A program made the position numbers and the translations under genes. DNA of 24,193 nt from a virus. The DNA lies in the IMG/VR virus record IMGVR_UViG_3300048104_000233, positions 1-24,193 of that record. The stretch is one strand, 5' to 3'. This document shows, piece by piece, positions 7,049 to 14,335 of this stretch. Every line of letters starts with the position of its first letter. Position 1 is the stretch's first letter. The notes beneath the pieces were generated by a model that was not told where the DNA came from, made no database searches, and saw nothing but the letters and a program-made list of their open reading frames with translations.

Positions 7049-7066
7049 CCCCTGTATATACAGGGG
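7049..7066 (+). promoter_or_regulatory. 18-bp perfect palindrome between the two fibre genes
   Basis: CCCCTGTATATACAGGGG reads the same on both strands and lies in the 43-base gap before the ATG at 7083. It is not followed by a T-run, so it is not a standard terminator. It could be an mRNA hairpin just upstream of the ribosome-binding site (CGAGG, 7071-7075), a processing site or a dimeric protein-binding site. Confidence 0.6.
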
Positions 7067-7082
7067 TTAACGAGGTTGACAT

Positions 7083-8936
7083 ATGTCGAACACACTTCTA
7101 AAGATTAAAAGAAGTGCGGTAAAGGGTAAGTCCCCTACCACATCAAATATTTCATTAGGTGAGTTAGCACTCAATACTAATGATGGAAGAGTCTTTTTCA
7201 AAACAACAGACTCTTCTGGCACTTCTGCTATTGCGACACTGAGAGAGATCTCTGGTGGGACGGGTATTACCGCAACGGATGGTGTTCTTAATCTTGACAA
7301 CCAAGTAACTGCACAGACAGTAGGTAATGCTACAACTGTGCCTCGATTAACAATCAACGCACAAGGTCAAGTAACAGGTATTGCTACTGCAACAGTTGCA
7401 GGTGTATCTGGGGTTGACTTTGATAGTTCAAATGGTACACTACAGGTTGCCACAAGTGCGGGTAACTTCTCGGATGTTATTACACTTGATCCATATACTA
7501 CAGCAGATCTAACAGAGAATACAAATCTCTATCATACAACTGCTCGTGTAAATACGGCATTTGATACAAGACTTGGTACCAAAACAACAGACAACTTAAC
7601 AGAAGGTTCAAGCAACCTCTATCATACCACTGGAAGAGCACGTAGTTCTATTAGTGTTTCTGGTGATTTAGCATATAACAGTACAACTGGTGTAATATCA
7701 TTCTCACAGGCAGCGGCACCAGTACTAAGTGTTAATGGTAATACTGGTTCAGTATCATTACAAACTAATGATATTGCAGAACATGCAGATAATCTATATT
7801 ACACAACTGCAAGATTCGATTCAGACTTTGGTGATAACTCAACATCCGATTTATCAGAAGGGACTAACCTCTATCATACCACTGGAAGAGCACGTAGTGC
7901 AATAAGTGCATCAAATAGTGGTACAGGATATGGTTCTATCGGGTATACATCTGGTACAGGTGTATTACAGTATACTAAAGTAACAAACGCAAATATCAGA
8001 TCTGCTATTAGTGCAAGTACTGGTATTAATATATCCAATGGTGCAATCAGTACAACCATTACTCAATACACAGATGCAATGGCAGATAGTTCTGCTAAAA
8101 ATGCAATCTCAGTTACAGATGCAGGTGGTGATGGATCACTTGCATACAATAACTCTACTGGTGTAATCACTTATACAGGGCCAAGTGCTTCTGAAGTTCG
8201 TGCACATTTAAGTGCAGGTACTGGTGTTTCATACAGTAATGGTCAGTTCAGTATTGGACAGGCAGTAGGAACTACAAATGATGTAACATTTAATGACGTA
8301 GTTGTATCTGGTGACTTAACCGTCTCTGGTGATCAAACAACTCTAAGTGTTGGTACGTTGACGGTTGGTGATAAGAACATTGTCATCGCAGACAGTGCGA
8401 CAACATCCGCACTTACAGACGGGGCAGGATTAACATTCGGTGCATGGTCATCTGGTACTATTCCAGTATTGAAATGGGATCATGGTAACACTCGTTTTGA
8501 TTTCAACAAACCAGTAAAGGCATCGAGTTTTGTTGGTAATATCACAGGTAACGTAACTGGTACAGTATCAAGCATATCTAACCACGACACAGATGCTCTC
8601 AGTGAGGGATCCAGTAATCTGTATCACACTACTGCTCGTGCAAGAGGTGCAATAAGTGCATCTTCTGGTGTTAACTATAATAGTGGAACAGGTGCGATAA
8701 CAGCAGATCAAGGTGAGGTTAGAGGATTCTTTTCCGCAGGTGGTGATCTTGCATACAATGCAACAACTGGTGCATTCTCATTTAGTGAGACATACTCAAC
8801 ACCTGCCGAACTATTAACAGCAATTAAAACAGTTGACACAAACACAAGTGGTCTGAACGCAGATACACTTGATGGTCAAGAAGGAACACATTATAGAATT
8901 AACGTGTACAATTCAAGTGGTACACTACTAAACTAA
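7083..8936 (+). CDS. long repeat-containing fibre/whisker-like structural protein B
   Basis: A 617-residue fibrous virion protein that starts like its neighbour: LLKIKRSAVKGKSPTTSNIS, then LGELALNTNDGRVFFKT. It carries repeated L-(S/T)-E-G-(S/T)-(S)-N-L-Y-H-T-T-(G/A)-R-A-R-(S/G)-(A/S)-I-S motifs, a known tail-fibre repeat. It also has two G-(D/S)-(L/I)-(A/G)-Y-(N/T)-S-x-T-G-V segments and a GDKNIVIADSATTSALTDGA module near residues 434-453 shared with protein A. The C-terminal stretch ADTLDGQEGTHYR is typical of phage fibres. It ends 10 bases before gp13 with AAGG between. T4 has the whisker gene wac directly before gp13, so a neck/whisker or fibre role is likely but not proved. Confidence 0.8.
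   Translation: MSNTLLKIKRSAVKGKSPTTSNISLGELALNTNDGRVFFKTTDSSGTSAIATLREISGGTGITATDGVLNLDNQVTAQTVGNATTVPRLTINAQGQVTGIATATVAGVSGVDFDSSNGTLQVATSAGNFSDVITLDPYTTADLTENTNLYHTTARVNTAFDTRLGTKTTDNLTEGSSNLYHTTGRARSSISVSGDLAYNSTTGVISFSQAAAPVLSVNGNTGSVSLQTNDIAEHADNLYYTTARFDSDFGDNSTSDLSEGTNLYHTTGRARSAISASNSGTGYGSIGYTSGTGVLQYTKVTNANIRSAISASTGINISNGAISTTITQYTDAMADSSAKNAISVTDAGGDGSLAYNNSTGVITYTGPSASEVRAHLSAGTGVSYSNGQFSIGQAVGTTNDVTFNDVVVSGDLTVSGDQTTLSVGTLTVGDKNIVIADSATTSALTDGAGLTFGAWSSGTIPVLKWDHGNTRFDFNKPVKASSFVGNITGNVTGTVSSISNHDTDALSEGSSNLYHTTARARGAISASSGVNYNSGTGAITADQGEVRGFFSAGGDLAYNATTGAFSFSETYSTPAELLTAIKTVDTNTSGLNADTLDGQEGTHYRINVYNSSGTLLN
7614..7898 (+). repeat. 33-bp exact direct repeats (7614-7646 and 7866-7898)
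   Basis: Two identical 33-base copies encode NLYHTTGRARS and lie 252 bases (84 codons) apart, in frame. More diverged copies encode NLYHTTARVN (near 7520) and NLYHTTARARG (near 8616). The exact identity contrasts with the diverged copies and suggests recent duplication or conversion. Recombination between the two copies would delete exactly 84 codons and keep the frame. Confidence 0.8.
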
Positions 8937-8946
8937 GGTAAGAAAT

Positions 8947-9708
8947 ATGGCAACTCCAGACACAAGAGACGAACTAATTGACTATTGCTTGAGAGCACTG
9001 GGATCACCTGTACTGGAGATCAACGTGGCAGATGAGCAGATAGAAGATCGTGTAGACGAAGGTTTACAATGGTTCCGTGAATATCATCCAGATGGAAAGA
9101 GACGTTTCTATATTAAACACCAGATCACCCAAGCAGACATCGATAACAAATATATTGATCTTGGGCAGGATCTTCTTACCGTAGTTCGTATGTTCCGTGT
9201 GGATATGGCATCCGCATCTACCAACTTCTTTGATATTAAGTATCAGATGAGATTGAATGATATCGCAGACCTAAATAGATTTAGTGGTGATATGGCATAC
9301 TACGAACAGATGCAACAACATCTATCATTACTTGATATGAAATTAAGTGGTGAACCATTGATAACGTTCGAAAGACAAAAAGACCGTGTTCATTTCTATC
9401 ATGACGGAAAAGATTTTGTCATAGGCAACTATGTAATCTTTGAAGTATATGGGGATCTGGATCCAGATGTAGCAACGAACTCACCATTGAATTCATTGTG
9501 GAATCATAAGTTCTTGAAGTCTTATACTACTGCACTTATCAAGAAGCAGTGGGGACAGAACATGTCTAAGTTTGAGGGTATGCAATTGCCAGGCGGTGTT
9601 ACTATTTCGGGAAGGCAGATCTATGATGATGCCAAAGAAGAGATAGAACAGATAATGACTAAGTTTAGAGAAGAAGAAGATGTCGGCCCGATGTTCTTCA
9701 TAGGATAA
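8947..9708 (+). CDS. gp13: neck protein gp13 (head completion)
   Basis: A 253-residue homologue of T4 gp13 (309 residues), which with gp14 closes the filled head and forms the site for tail joining. Recognisable features are the opening DTRDELIDYCLRALGSPVLE, then VADEQIEDRVDEGLQWFREYH, and the C-terminal SLWNHKFLKSYTTALIKKQW with the QLPGGVTISGRQIYDDAKEE helix. It lies 10 bases after fibre protein B and 3 bases before gp14, the T4 order. The shorter length is usual for marine relatives as I know them. No unusual feature is seen. Confidence 0.93.
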   Translation: MATPDTRDELIDYCLRALGSPVLEINVADEQIEDRVDEGLQWFREYHPDGKRRFYIKHQITQADIDNKYIDLGQDLLTVVRMFRVDMASASTNFFDIKYQMRLNDIADLNRFSGDMAYYEQMQQHLSLLDMKLSGEPLITFERQKDRVHFYHDGKDFVIGNYVIFEVYGDLDPDVATNSPLNSLWNHKFLKSYTTALIKKQWGQNMSKFEGMQLPGGVTISGRQIYDDAKEEIEQIMTKFREEEDVGPMFFIG

Positions 9709-9711
9709 AAG

Positions 9712-11466
9712 ATGGCAACAAACCCATGGATTTCAAAGGAAGTACGTACCGAACAGAACCTGTATGAAGACCTCGTAATAGAGTCCTTACAGTTTTATGG
9801 TCAAGACGTATATTACCTTCCACGAGAACTTGTCAGCGTTGACAAAGTATTTCTTGATGACATACCATCACATTTTAGTGATGCGTATAAGATCGAGACT
9901 TATATTGAAAACGTGGATGGTTTCGGTGGAGAAGGTGATCTGTTTTCTAAGTTCGGTGTAGAACTAAGAGATCAAGCAACCTTTGTTGTTGCACGTAGAC
10001 GTTGGAAGAAACTAATCGGTGATAAACTTGATTCGTATAACTTCCGTCCACGTGAGGGTGATGTTATATACATCCCATTCTCTAAGTCACTATTTGAGAT
10101 ATTTAAAGTAGAGACAGAGACTCCATTCTATCAATTAAATAATCTACCCACATTCAGACTTCAGTGTGAGTTGTTTGAATACAACGATGAAGACTTCGAT
10201 ACAGACATCGAAGGTATCGATGATATAGAGGTAGAGGGTGCGTATCAGTATAGACTGACTATGGACTCCATTGCAAATGCAACTGCCACCGCAGTCCCAT
10301 CTATTAACGTTGAAGGTCAACTAACTGGATTCACTACCACCAACCGTGGTAGAGGTTATACTTCAGCACCGACAGTAACTATTGCTCCACCCGCAGGTAA
10401 CAATGCTAAGTTTGGCACATCTTCTCTTGATATTATTAGGGGACGTGGTGTTGAAACAACATACAATAAAACAGGGGCAAGTGGTGTAGTCGAAGCATGG
10501 GTCTATGTATCGGATCTAATAGACAATAGCATTATATTCATGACTGGTGGTAATGGTAATGATGACCAAACATATCTCTGGGGTATTGACAGTGTAGGTA
10601 GATTGGTGTATAGTAGAGGTAATAACAATGGGGGTGGACTAAACACTCTCACTGGTAACGACATACTATTCACAGAAGGCAACTGGCATCATATATTGAT
10701 TGCTACTGTGGACACCAACAACATTTTAATCTATTTCGATTTTGATCTCAAACTGGATACTACTCTTGCGGGTGTAACATTCGACACAGTAACATCTAAT
10801 GGGTTTGCTGTTGGTACAACTGCCGCTCGTGAACTTGATGGTGTGCAGTGGAGAACCTTAGAAGGATTCGTTGATGAGTTCCGTGTACAGGTAGGAACTA
10901 AAGCAGAACTTATTGTACCAAGATATGCTACAGTAGGAGATGACCAAACACTAACTACTGTTACTACGTCATATGCTCCTAATAGTACATACGATGCTAC
11001 ACTACAACACTTCGAACCAGTAACTGCCACTGCGAATGCTCTTATTGATGGTAGTGGTGAGTTGAGTGGTATTGAACTTACTAACATAGGTCTCTACTAT
11101 AATACTCCTCCTGCTGTTACATTATCCGCACCGTTTGCGGGTGGTAACTATAAACGTAATGAACAAGTTACACAGGTCAACAGTGAGTATACCATAACAG
11201 GAGAAGTTGTCAAGTGGTCTGATTCAGATAATGGATTATATCTTGCACACGTTGGAGCAACAGACGGCAAGTTTCATACATTCTCTACGACTGGACAGGT
11301 AGTTGGTGCAGAGTCAAATGCAGTATACAGTCCAAGTCTTGTAGGAGAATTACAAGAAATACAACAGACTATAATTGCTGAAACACCACAAGCAAACTTC
11401 TTTGATAATTTTGAAGGTGACTTCTTAGACTTCTCAGAAAACAACCCATTTGGAGATGTGTCGTAA
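9712..11466 (+). CDS. gp14: neck protein gp14 with inserted LamG-like domain
   Basis: A 584-residue protein against 256 in T4 gp14. Residues 1 to about 185 form the gp14 core (NPWISKEVRTEQNLYEDLV, YGQDVYYLPREL, RRRWKK, FRPREGDVIYIPFSKSLFEI). Module A (about 190-229: GQLTGFTTTNRGRGYTSAP, then TVTIAPPAG) is followed by a concanavalin/LamG-like domain (about 233-404: EAWVYVS, TEGNWHHILIATVD, NILIYFDFDL, DEFRVQVGT). Module B (about 438-478: GELSGIELTNIGLYYNTPP, then AVTLSAPFAG) repeats module A, and a C-terminal part (479-584) returns to neck sequence with a FFDNFEGDFLDFSENNPFG tail. It makes the neck with gp13. The insertion probably projects a glycan- or surface-binding domain from the neck; this is inferred. 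The stop overlaps the gp15 start (TAATG). Confidence 0.9.
   Translation: MATNPWISKEVRTEQNLYEDLVIESLQFYGQDVYYLPRELVSVDKVFLDDIPSHFSDAYKIETYIENVDGFGGEGDLFSKFGVELRDQATFVVARRRWKKLIGDKLDSYNFRPREGDVIYIPFSKSLFEIFKVETETPFYQLNNLPTFRLQCELFEYNDEDFDTDIEGIDDIEVEGAYQYRLTMDSIANATATAVPSINVEGQLTGFTTTNRGRGYTSAPTVTIAPPAGNNAKFGTSSLDIIRGRGVETTYNKTGASGVVEAWVYVSDLIDNSIIFMTGGNGNDDQTYLWGIDSVGRLVYSRGNNNGGGLNTLTGNDILFTEGNWHHILIATVDTNNILIYFDFDLKLDTTLAGVTFDTVTSNGFAVGTTAARELDGVQWRTLEGFVDEFRVQVGTKAELIVPRYATVGDDQTLTTVTTSYAPNSTYDATLQHFEPVTATANALIDGSGELSGIELTNIGLYYNTPPAVTLSAPFAGGNYKRNEQVTQVNSEYTITGEVVKWSDSDNGLYLAHVGATDGKFHTFSTTGQVVGAESNAVYSPSLVGELQEIQQTIIAETPQANFFDNFEGDFLDFSENNPFGDVS
10408..10923 (+). other. LamG/concanavalin-like domain region within gp14
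   Basis: About residues 233-404 of gp14 show the alternating strand pattern of LamG-like (Laminin_G_3-type) domains: SGVVEAWVYV, a Gly/Asn-rich turn, YLWGIDSVGRLVYSR, GNWHHILIATVDTNNILIYF and LEGFVDEFRV. The call rests on pattern recognition, not on an alignment. It is flanked by two related beta modules, one on each side. Confidence 0.7.
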
Positions 11467-12239
11467 TGCTCGGTTCATGGTTCTATCATAAGAGAGTTCG
11501 TACTGCCGTATCGGTATTCGGATCTCTATTCAATAACATTTACGTTTTGCGACAAAACAATGCGGGTGAAACTATCTCCCAAGTTAAGGTGCCTCTATCA
11601 TATGCACCTAAGAGATCCTTTGTTGAAAGATTAAGTGAGATGCGTAACGGAGAAGAATCCGAACGTAGAGTTGCAATTAAATTACCACGTATGTCATTTG
11701 AAATTACATCTATGACATATGATCCTGCAAGGCAGTTACCCAAAACAAATAACTTCTCTACAGCAGTTACAGGTAATAGTAACAAACGCAATTTATTCTA
11801 TACGTCAGTACCGTACGACATATCATTTGATGTAAACATATATGCCAAGTCTCAAGACGATGCATTACAGATGGTAGAACAGATACTACCATATTTCAAT
11901 CCACAGTACACGGTGGCAGTTAAACCTTTCGGTTTGACTCATCCAGAGATAAAAGAAGATGTTCCTATATCCTTACAGGGAGTTTCATTCTCGGATGACT
12001 TCGAAGGATCCGTAGGAGATCGTAGAACGATTATATACACATTATCGTTTGTAATGAAAATTGCATTCTACGGCCCAGATAGAACACAGGGTGTTATCCG
12101 AACAGTTAACAATAACATATATACAATTGGTGATAGTGATACTTTCCAACTCGCAATGCAGACAACATTGACTCCATCTGGGGTGAGTGCTGATAGTGAT
12201 TATGGATTTAACCTTGCGTATTTAGATAGTGCTCAGTAA
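11466..12239 (+). CDS. gp15: tail completion / sheath-stabilising protein gp15
   Basis: A 257-residue homologue of T4 gp15 (272 residues), the hexameric tail terminator that caps the tail and docks to gp13/gp14. The start MLGSWFYHKRVRTAVSVFGS, followed by LFNNIYVLR, matches the T4 pattern (MFGYFYN...LMGDLFSNI...). It is followed by VPLSYAPKRSFVERL, LPRMSFEITSMTYDPARQLP and the VPYDISFDVNIYAKSQDDAL strand-helix. The start overlaps the gp14 stop (TAATG). A 72-base gap to gp16 follows. Confidence 0.93.
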   Translation: MLGSWFYHKRVRTAVSVFGSLFNNIYVLRQNNAGETISQVKVPLSYAPKRSFVERLSEMRNGEESERRVAIKLPRMSFEITSMTYDPARQLPKTNNFSTAVTGNSNKRNLFYTSVPYDISFDVNIYAKSQDDALQMVEQILPYFNPQYTVAVKPFGLTHPEIKEDVPISLQGVSFSDDFEGSVGDRRTIIYTLSFVMKIAFYGPDRTQGVIRTVNNNIYTIGDSDTFQLAMQTTLTPSGVSADSDYGFNLAYLDSAQ

Positions 12240-12311
12240 CTACTCTTGGTATATAAAACGTAAGTACGGTTACTCTCTATATAAGAAAGGTAGAATAGTA
12301 GATATATTAGT
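12240..12311 (+). promoter_or_regulatory. gp15-gp16 intergenic gap, possible weak late promoter
   Basis: This 72-base gap has two TATATAA strings (12250-12256 context TATATAAAAC; another near 12279). They only partly match the TATAAATA late consensus. No clear Shine-Dalgarno precedes the gp16 ATG at 12312. No ORF, hairpin or terminator of note is visible. Confidence 0.25.
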
Positions 12312-12653
12312 ATGACAGAAAAAAACATTGATAAAGATTATGAAACTTCGAGGGATACCTATAACGATTTGATCGAGAAGGGTAGAGAATCTCTTGAGTT
12401 AATGATAGAGGTGGCACGTGAAAGTGAACACCCCCGTGCATTCGAAGTTCTTTCGGGCATGATCAAAAACATTTCAGATGTCAATGACAAACTTATGGAT
12501 CTTAATAAGAAGTATAAGGATGTCACCAAGGAAGACGATCCCAAGAAACTCGAAGGAACTACCAATAACAATCTATTCATTGGATCTACTACCGACTTAC
12601 AAAGACTATTACAGGATGATGCCAAAGTGATTAACCATGACGATTCAGACTAA
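12312..12653 (+). CDS. gp16: terminase small subunit gp16
   Basis: A 113-residue homologue of T4 gp16 (164 residues), which forms a ring that regulates the packaging motor and recognises DNA. The central helical pair is visible (SRDTYNDLIEKGRESLELMI, then EVARESEHPRAFEVLSGMIKN), followed by ISDVNDKLMDLNKKYKDV. The C-terminal tail has NNNLFIGSTTDLQRLL, a conserved end motif in this family. The protein is shorter than in T4 at the C-terminus. It overlaps the gp17 start by 17 bases, so the two terminase subunits are probably translationally coupled. The ribosome-binding site is poor. Confidence 0.88.
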   Translation: MTEKNIDKDYETSRDTYNDLIEKGRESLELMIEVARESEHPRAFEVLSGMIKNISDVNDKLMDLNKKYKDVTKEDDPKKLEGTTNNNLFIGSTTDLQRLLQDDAKVINHDDSD

Positions 12654-14244
12654 AGAGTCCTACTTAGGCAATCCAAACGTAAAAAGAGACGGGATAGCAG
12701 AAGAGTGGACAAAACAAGATATATTAGAATACCAAAAATGCATGAAGGATCCTGCATACTTTTGTCGTACCTATGTAAAGGTGGTGCATCTTGACAAGGG
12801 ACTGGTATCATTTGACCTTTACGACTATCAAGAAAAAATGTTCGAACACTTTGATAAGAATAGGTTTGCTATTGTACTTGCTTGTAGACAGAGTGGTAAG
12901 TCGATATCAAGTGTCGGATACTTACTCTGGTACGCATTATTCCACCCCGAAAAAACAATTGCTATCCTTGCAAACAAAGGTGCCACTGCACGTGAGATGT
13001 TATCAAGGGTTACTCTCATGCTTGAGAATCTCCCCTTCTTCCTACAGCCTGGTACAAAGGCACTTAACAAAGGTAGCATTGAGTTTAGTAATAATTCTCG
13101 AATTATTGCCAGTGCTACTTCTGGTTCCTCTATTCGTGGTATGTCTGTTAATTTACTTTTTCTCGATGAGTTTGCTTTTGTTGAAAACGCAACTGAGTTC
13201 TATACTTCAACCTATCCAGTTGTATCTTCGGGTAAGGATACAAAAGTTATCATCACGTCCACAGCAAATGGAATCGGAAACCAGTTCGAAAAGATCTGGA
13301 CAGGGGCAATACAAGGAGTAAACGAATACAAAGCATTTAGAGTAGATTGGTGGGATGTTCCTGGCCGTGATGAGAAATGGAAATCAGAAACAATATCTAA
13401 TACATCTCAGTTACAGTTTGACCAAGAGTTTGGTAATACCTTCTTTGGAACTGGGGACACACTAATAAACGCAGAGACTTTAATGGGTCTACGTGGTCGT
13501 AATCCTCACAGAATACTTGAATCTGGGGATGCTTTATGTTATAGTGAACCTGTTAAGGATCACGAATACATCATGACAGTTGACGTATCGAAGGGAAGAG
13601 GACAGGATTATTCCACGTTTAACGTGATCGATATTACGGAACGACCATTCAAGCAGGTGTTGACGTATCGCAACAATACTATTTCTCCCTTGCTCTTTCC
13701 TAATATTATATATAAGTATGCGAATCTCTACAACGAGGCATGGGTTGTTGTTGAGGCAAATGATCAAGGAACTGTAGTTTGTAATGGTCTGTATTATGAT
13801 TTGGAGTATGAAAACCTTCACACATCTTCCGCAGTAAAAGCAAACTCACTTGGTATCGAGATAAACCGCAAGACTAAAAGACTTGGGTGTTCGTCTATTA
13901 AAGATATACTTGAGAGTAATAAATTAGAAATATACGATGAGAATACTATACTTGAGATCTCTACCTTTGTAGGTAAGGGACAATCATATCAAGCATCTGA
14001 CGGCAACCATGATGACCTAATGATGAACTTGGTTATGTTTGGATACTTTGTATCTACTCAATTCTTTGCTGATATGACAGACATCAATCTAAAACAGATG
14101 ATGTTTGAAGAAAAGATGCAAGCGATTAAGGACGATGTGCTACCCTTCGGTGTTATTGACGATGGGATAGATGATGGATTAATAACAGAAGGTGAGTTCA
14201 AAGGGTGGCATTCGATAGACACTCTGGGTGACCGTGAATTCTAA
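12637..14244 (+). CDS. gp17: terminase large subunit gp17 (packaging ATPase-nuclease)
   Basis: A 535-residue DNA-packaging motor. The ATPase domain has Walker A ACRQSGKS (residues 82-89, K88), Walker B LLFLDE (173-178, D177/E178) and the coupling motif TSTAN (207-211). The RNase-H-like nuclease domain has the acidic triad D316 (TVDVSKGRGQDY), E373 (VVEAND) and D459/D460 (GNHDDLMM). All key residues are present, so the enzyme should be active. T4 gp17 has 610 residues; the missing part is an N-terminal extension, since YLGNPNVKRDGI at residues 9-20 aligns with an internal T4 segment (YMGLPNLKRANI). That supports the start at 12637 despite the lack of a strong ribosome-binding site. Its 5' end overlaps gp16. 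Confidence 0.98.
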   Translation: MTIQTKESYLGNPNVKRDGIAEEWTKQDILEYQKCMKDPAYFCRTYVKVVHLDKGLVSFDLYDYQEKMFEHFDKNRFAIVLACRQSGKSISSVGYLLWYALFHPEKTIAILANKGATAREMLSRVTLMLENLPFFLQPGTKALNKGSIEFSNNSRIIASATSGSSIRGMSVNLLFLDEFAFVENATEFYTSTYPVVSSGKDTKVIITSTANGIGNQFEKIWTGAIQGVNEYKAFRVDWWDVPGRDEKWKSETISNTSQLQFDQEFGNTFFGTGDTLINAETLMGLRGRNPHRILESGDALCYSEPVKDHEYIMTVDVSKGRGQDYSTFNVIDITERPFKQVLTYRNNTISPLLFPNIIYKYANLYNEAWVVVEANDQGTVVCNGLYYDLEYENLHTSSAVKANSLGIEINRKTKRLGCSSIKDILESNKLEIYDENTILEISTFVGKGQSYQASDGNHDDLMMNLVMFGYFVSTQFFADMTDINLKQMMFEEKMQAIKDDVLPFGVIDDGIDDGLITEGEFKGWHSIDTLGDREF

Positions 14245-14257
14245 AGATAATGATTGT

Positions 14258-14265
14258 TATAAATA
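14258..14265 (+). promoter_or_regulatory. T4-type late promoter before gp18
   Basis: An exact TATAAATA lies in the 91-base gap between gp17 and gp18, 70 bases before the gp18 ATG. AAAAGGAAA precedes the start as the ribosome-binding site. It gives the highly expressed sheath and tube genes their own late promoter. Confidence 0.8.
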
Positions 14266-14335
14266 TAAGTATTGAGATTATCCGTATTATGCTTAACTTA
14301 TAATTCGACAACGAATAAAACAAAAGGAAAATGCT

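Noticed and set aside
12791-13321. 176-codon + strand frame inside gp17
   Set aside because: It overlaps the ATPase motifs of gp17 in another frame. Its Leu/Ser-rich composition is typical of a shadow frame.
14250-14303. 17-codon ORF in the gp17-gp18 gap
   Set aside because: It overlaps the late promoter, lacks a ribosome-binding site and encodes a low-complexity Ile-rich peptide.
14245-14335. Hairpin around the gp18 late promoter
   Set aside because: Only GATAAT/ATTATC (6 bp) can pair, and it does not touch the ribosome-binding site.
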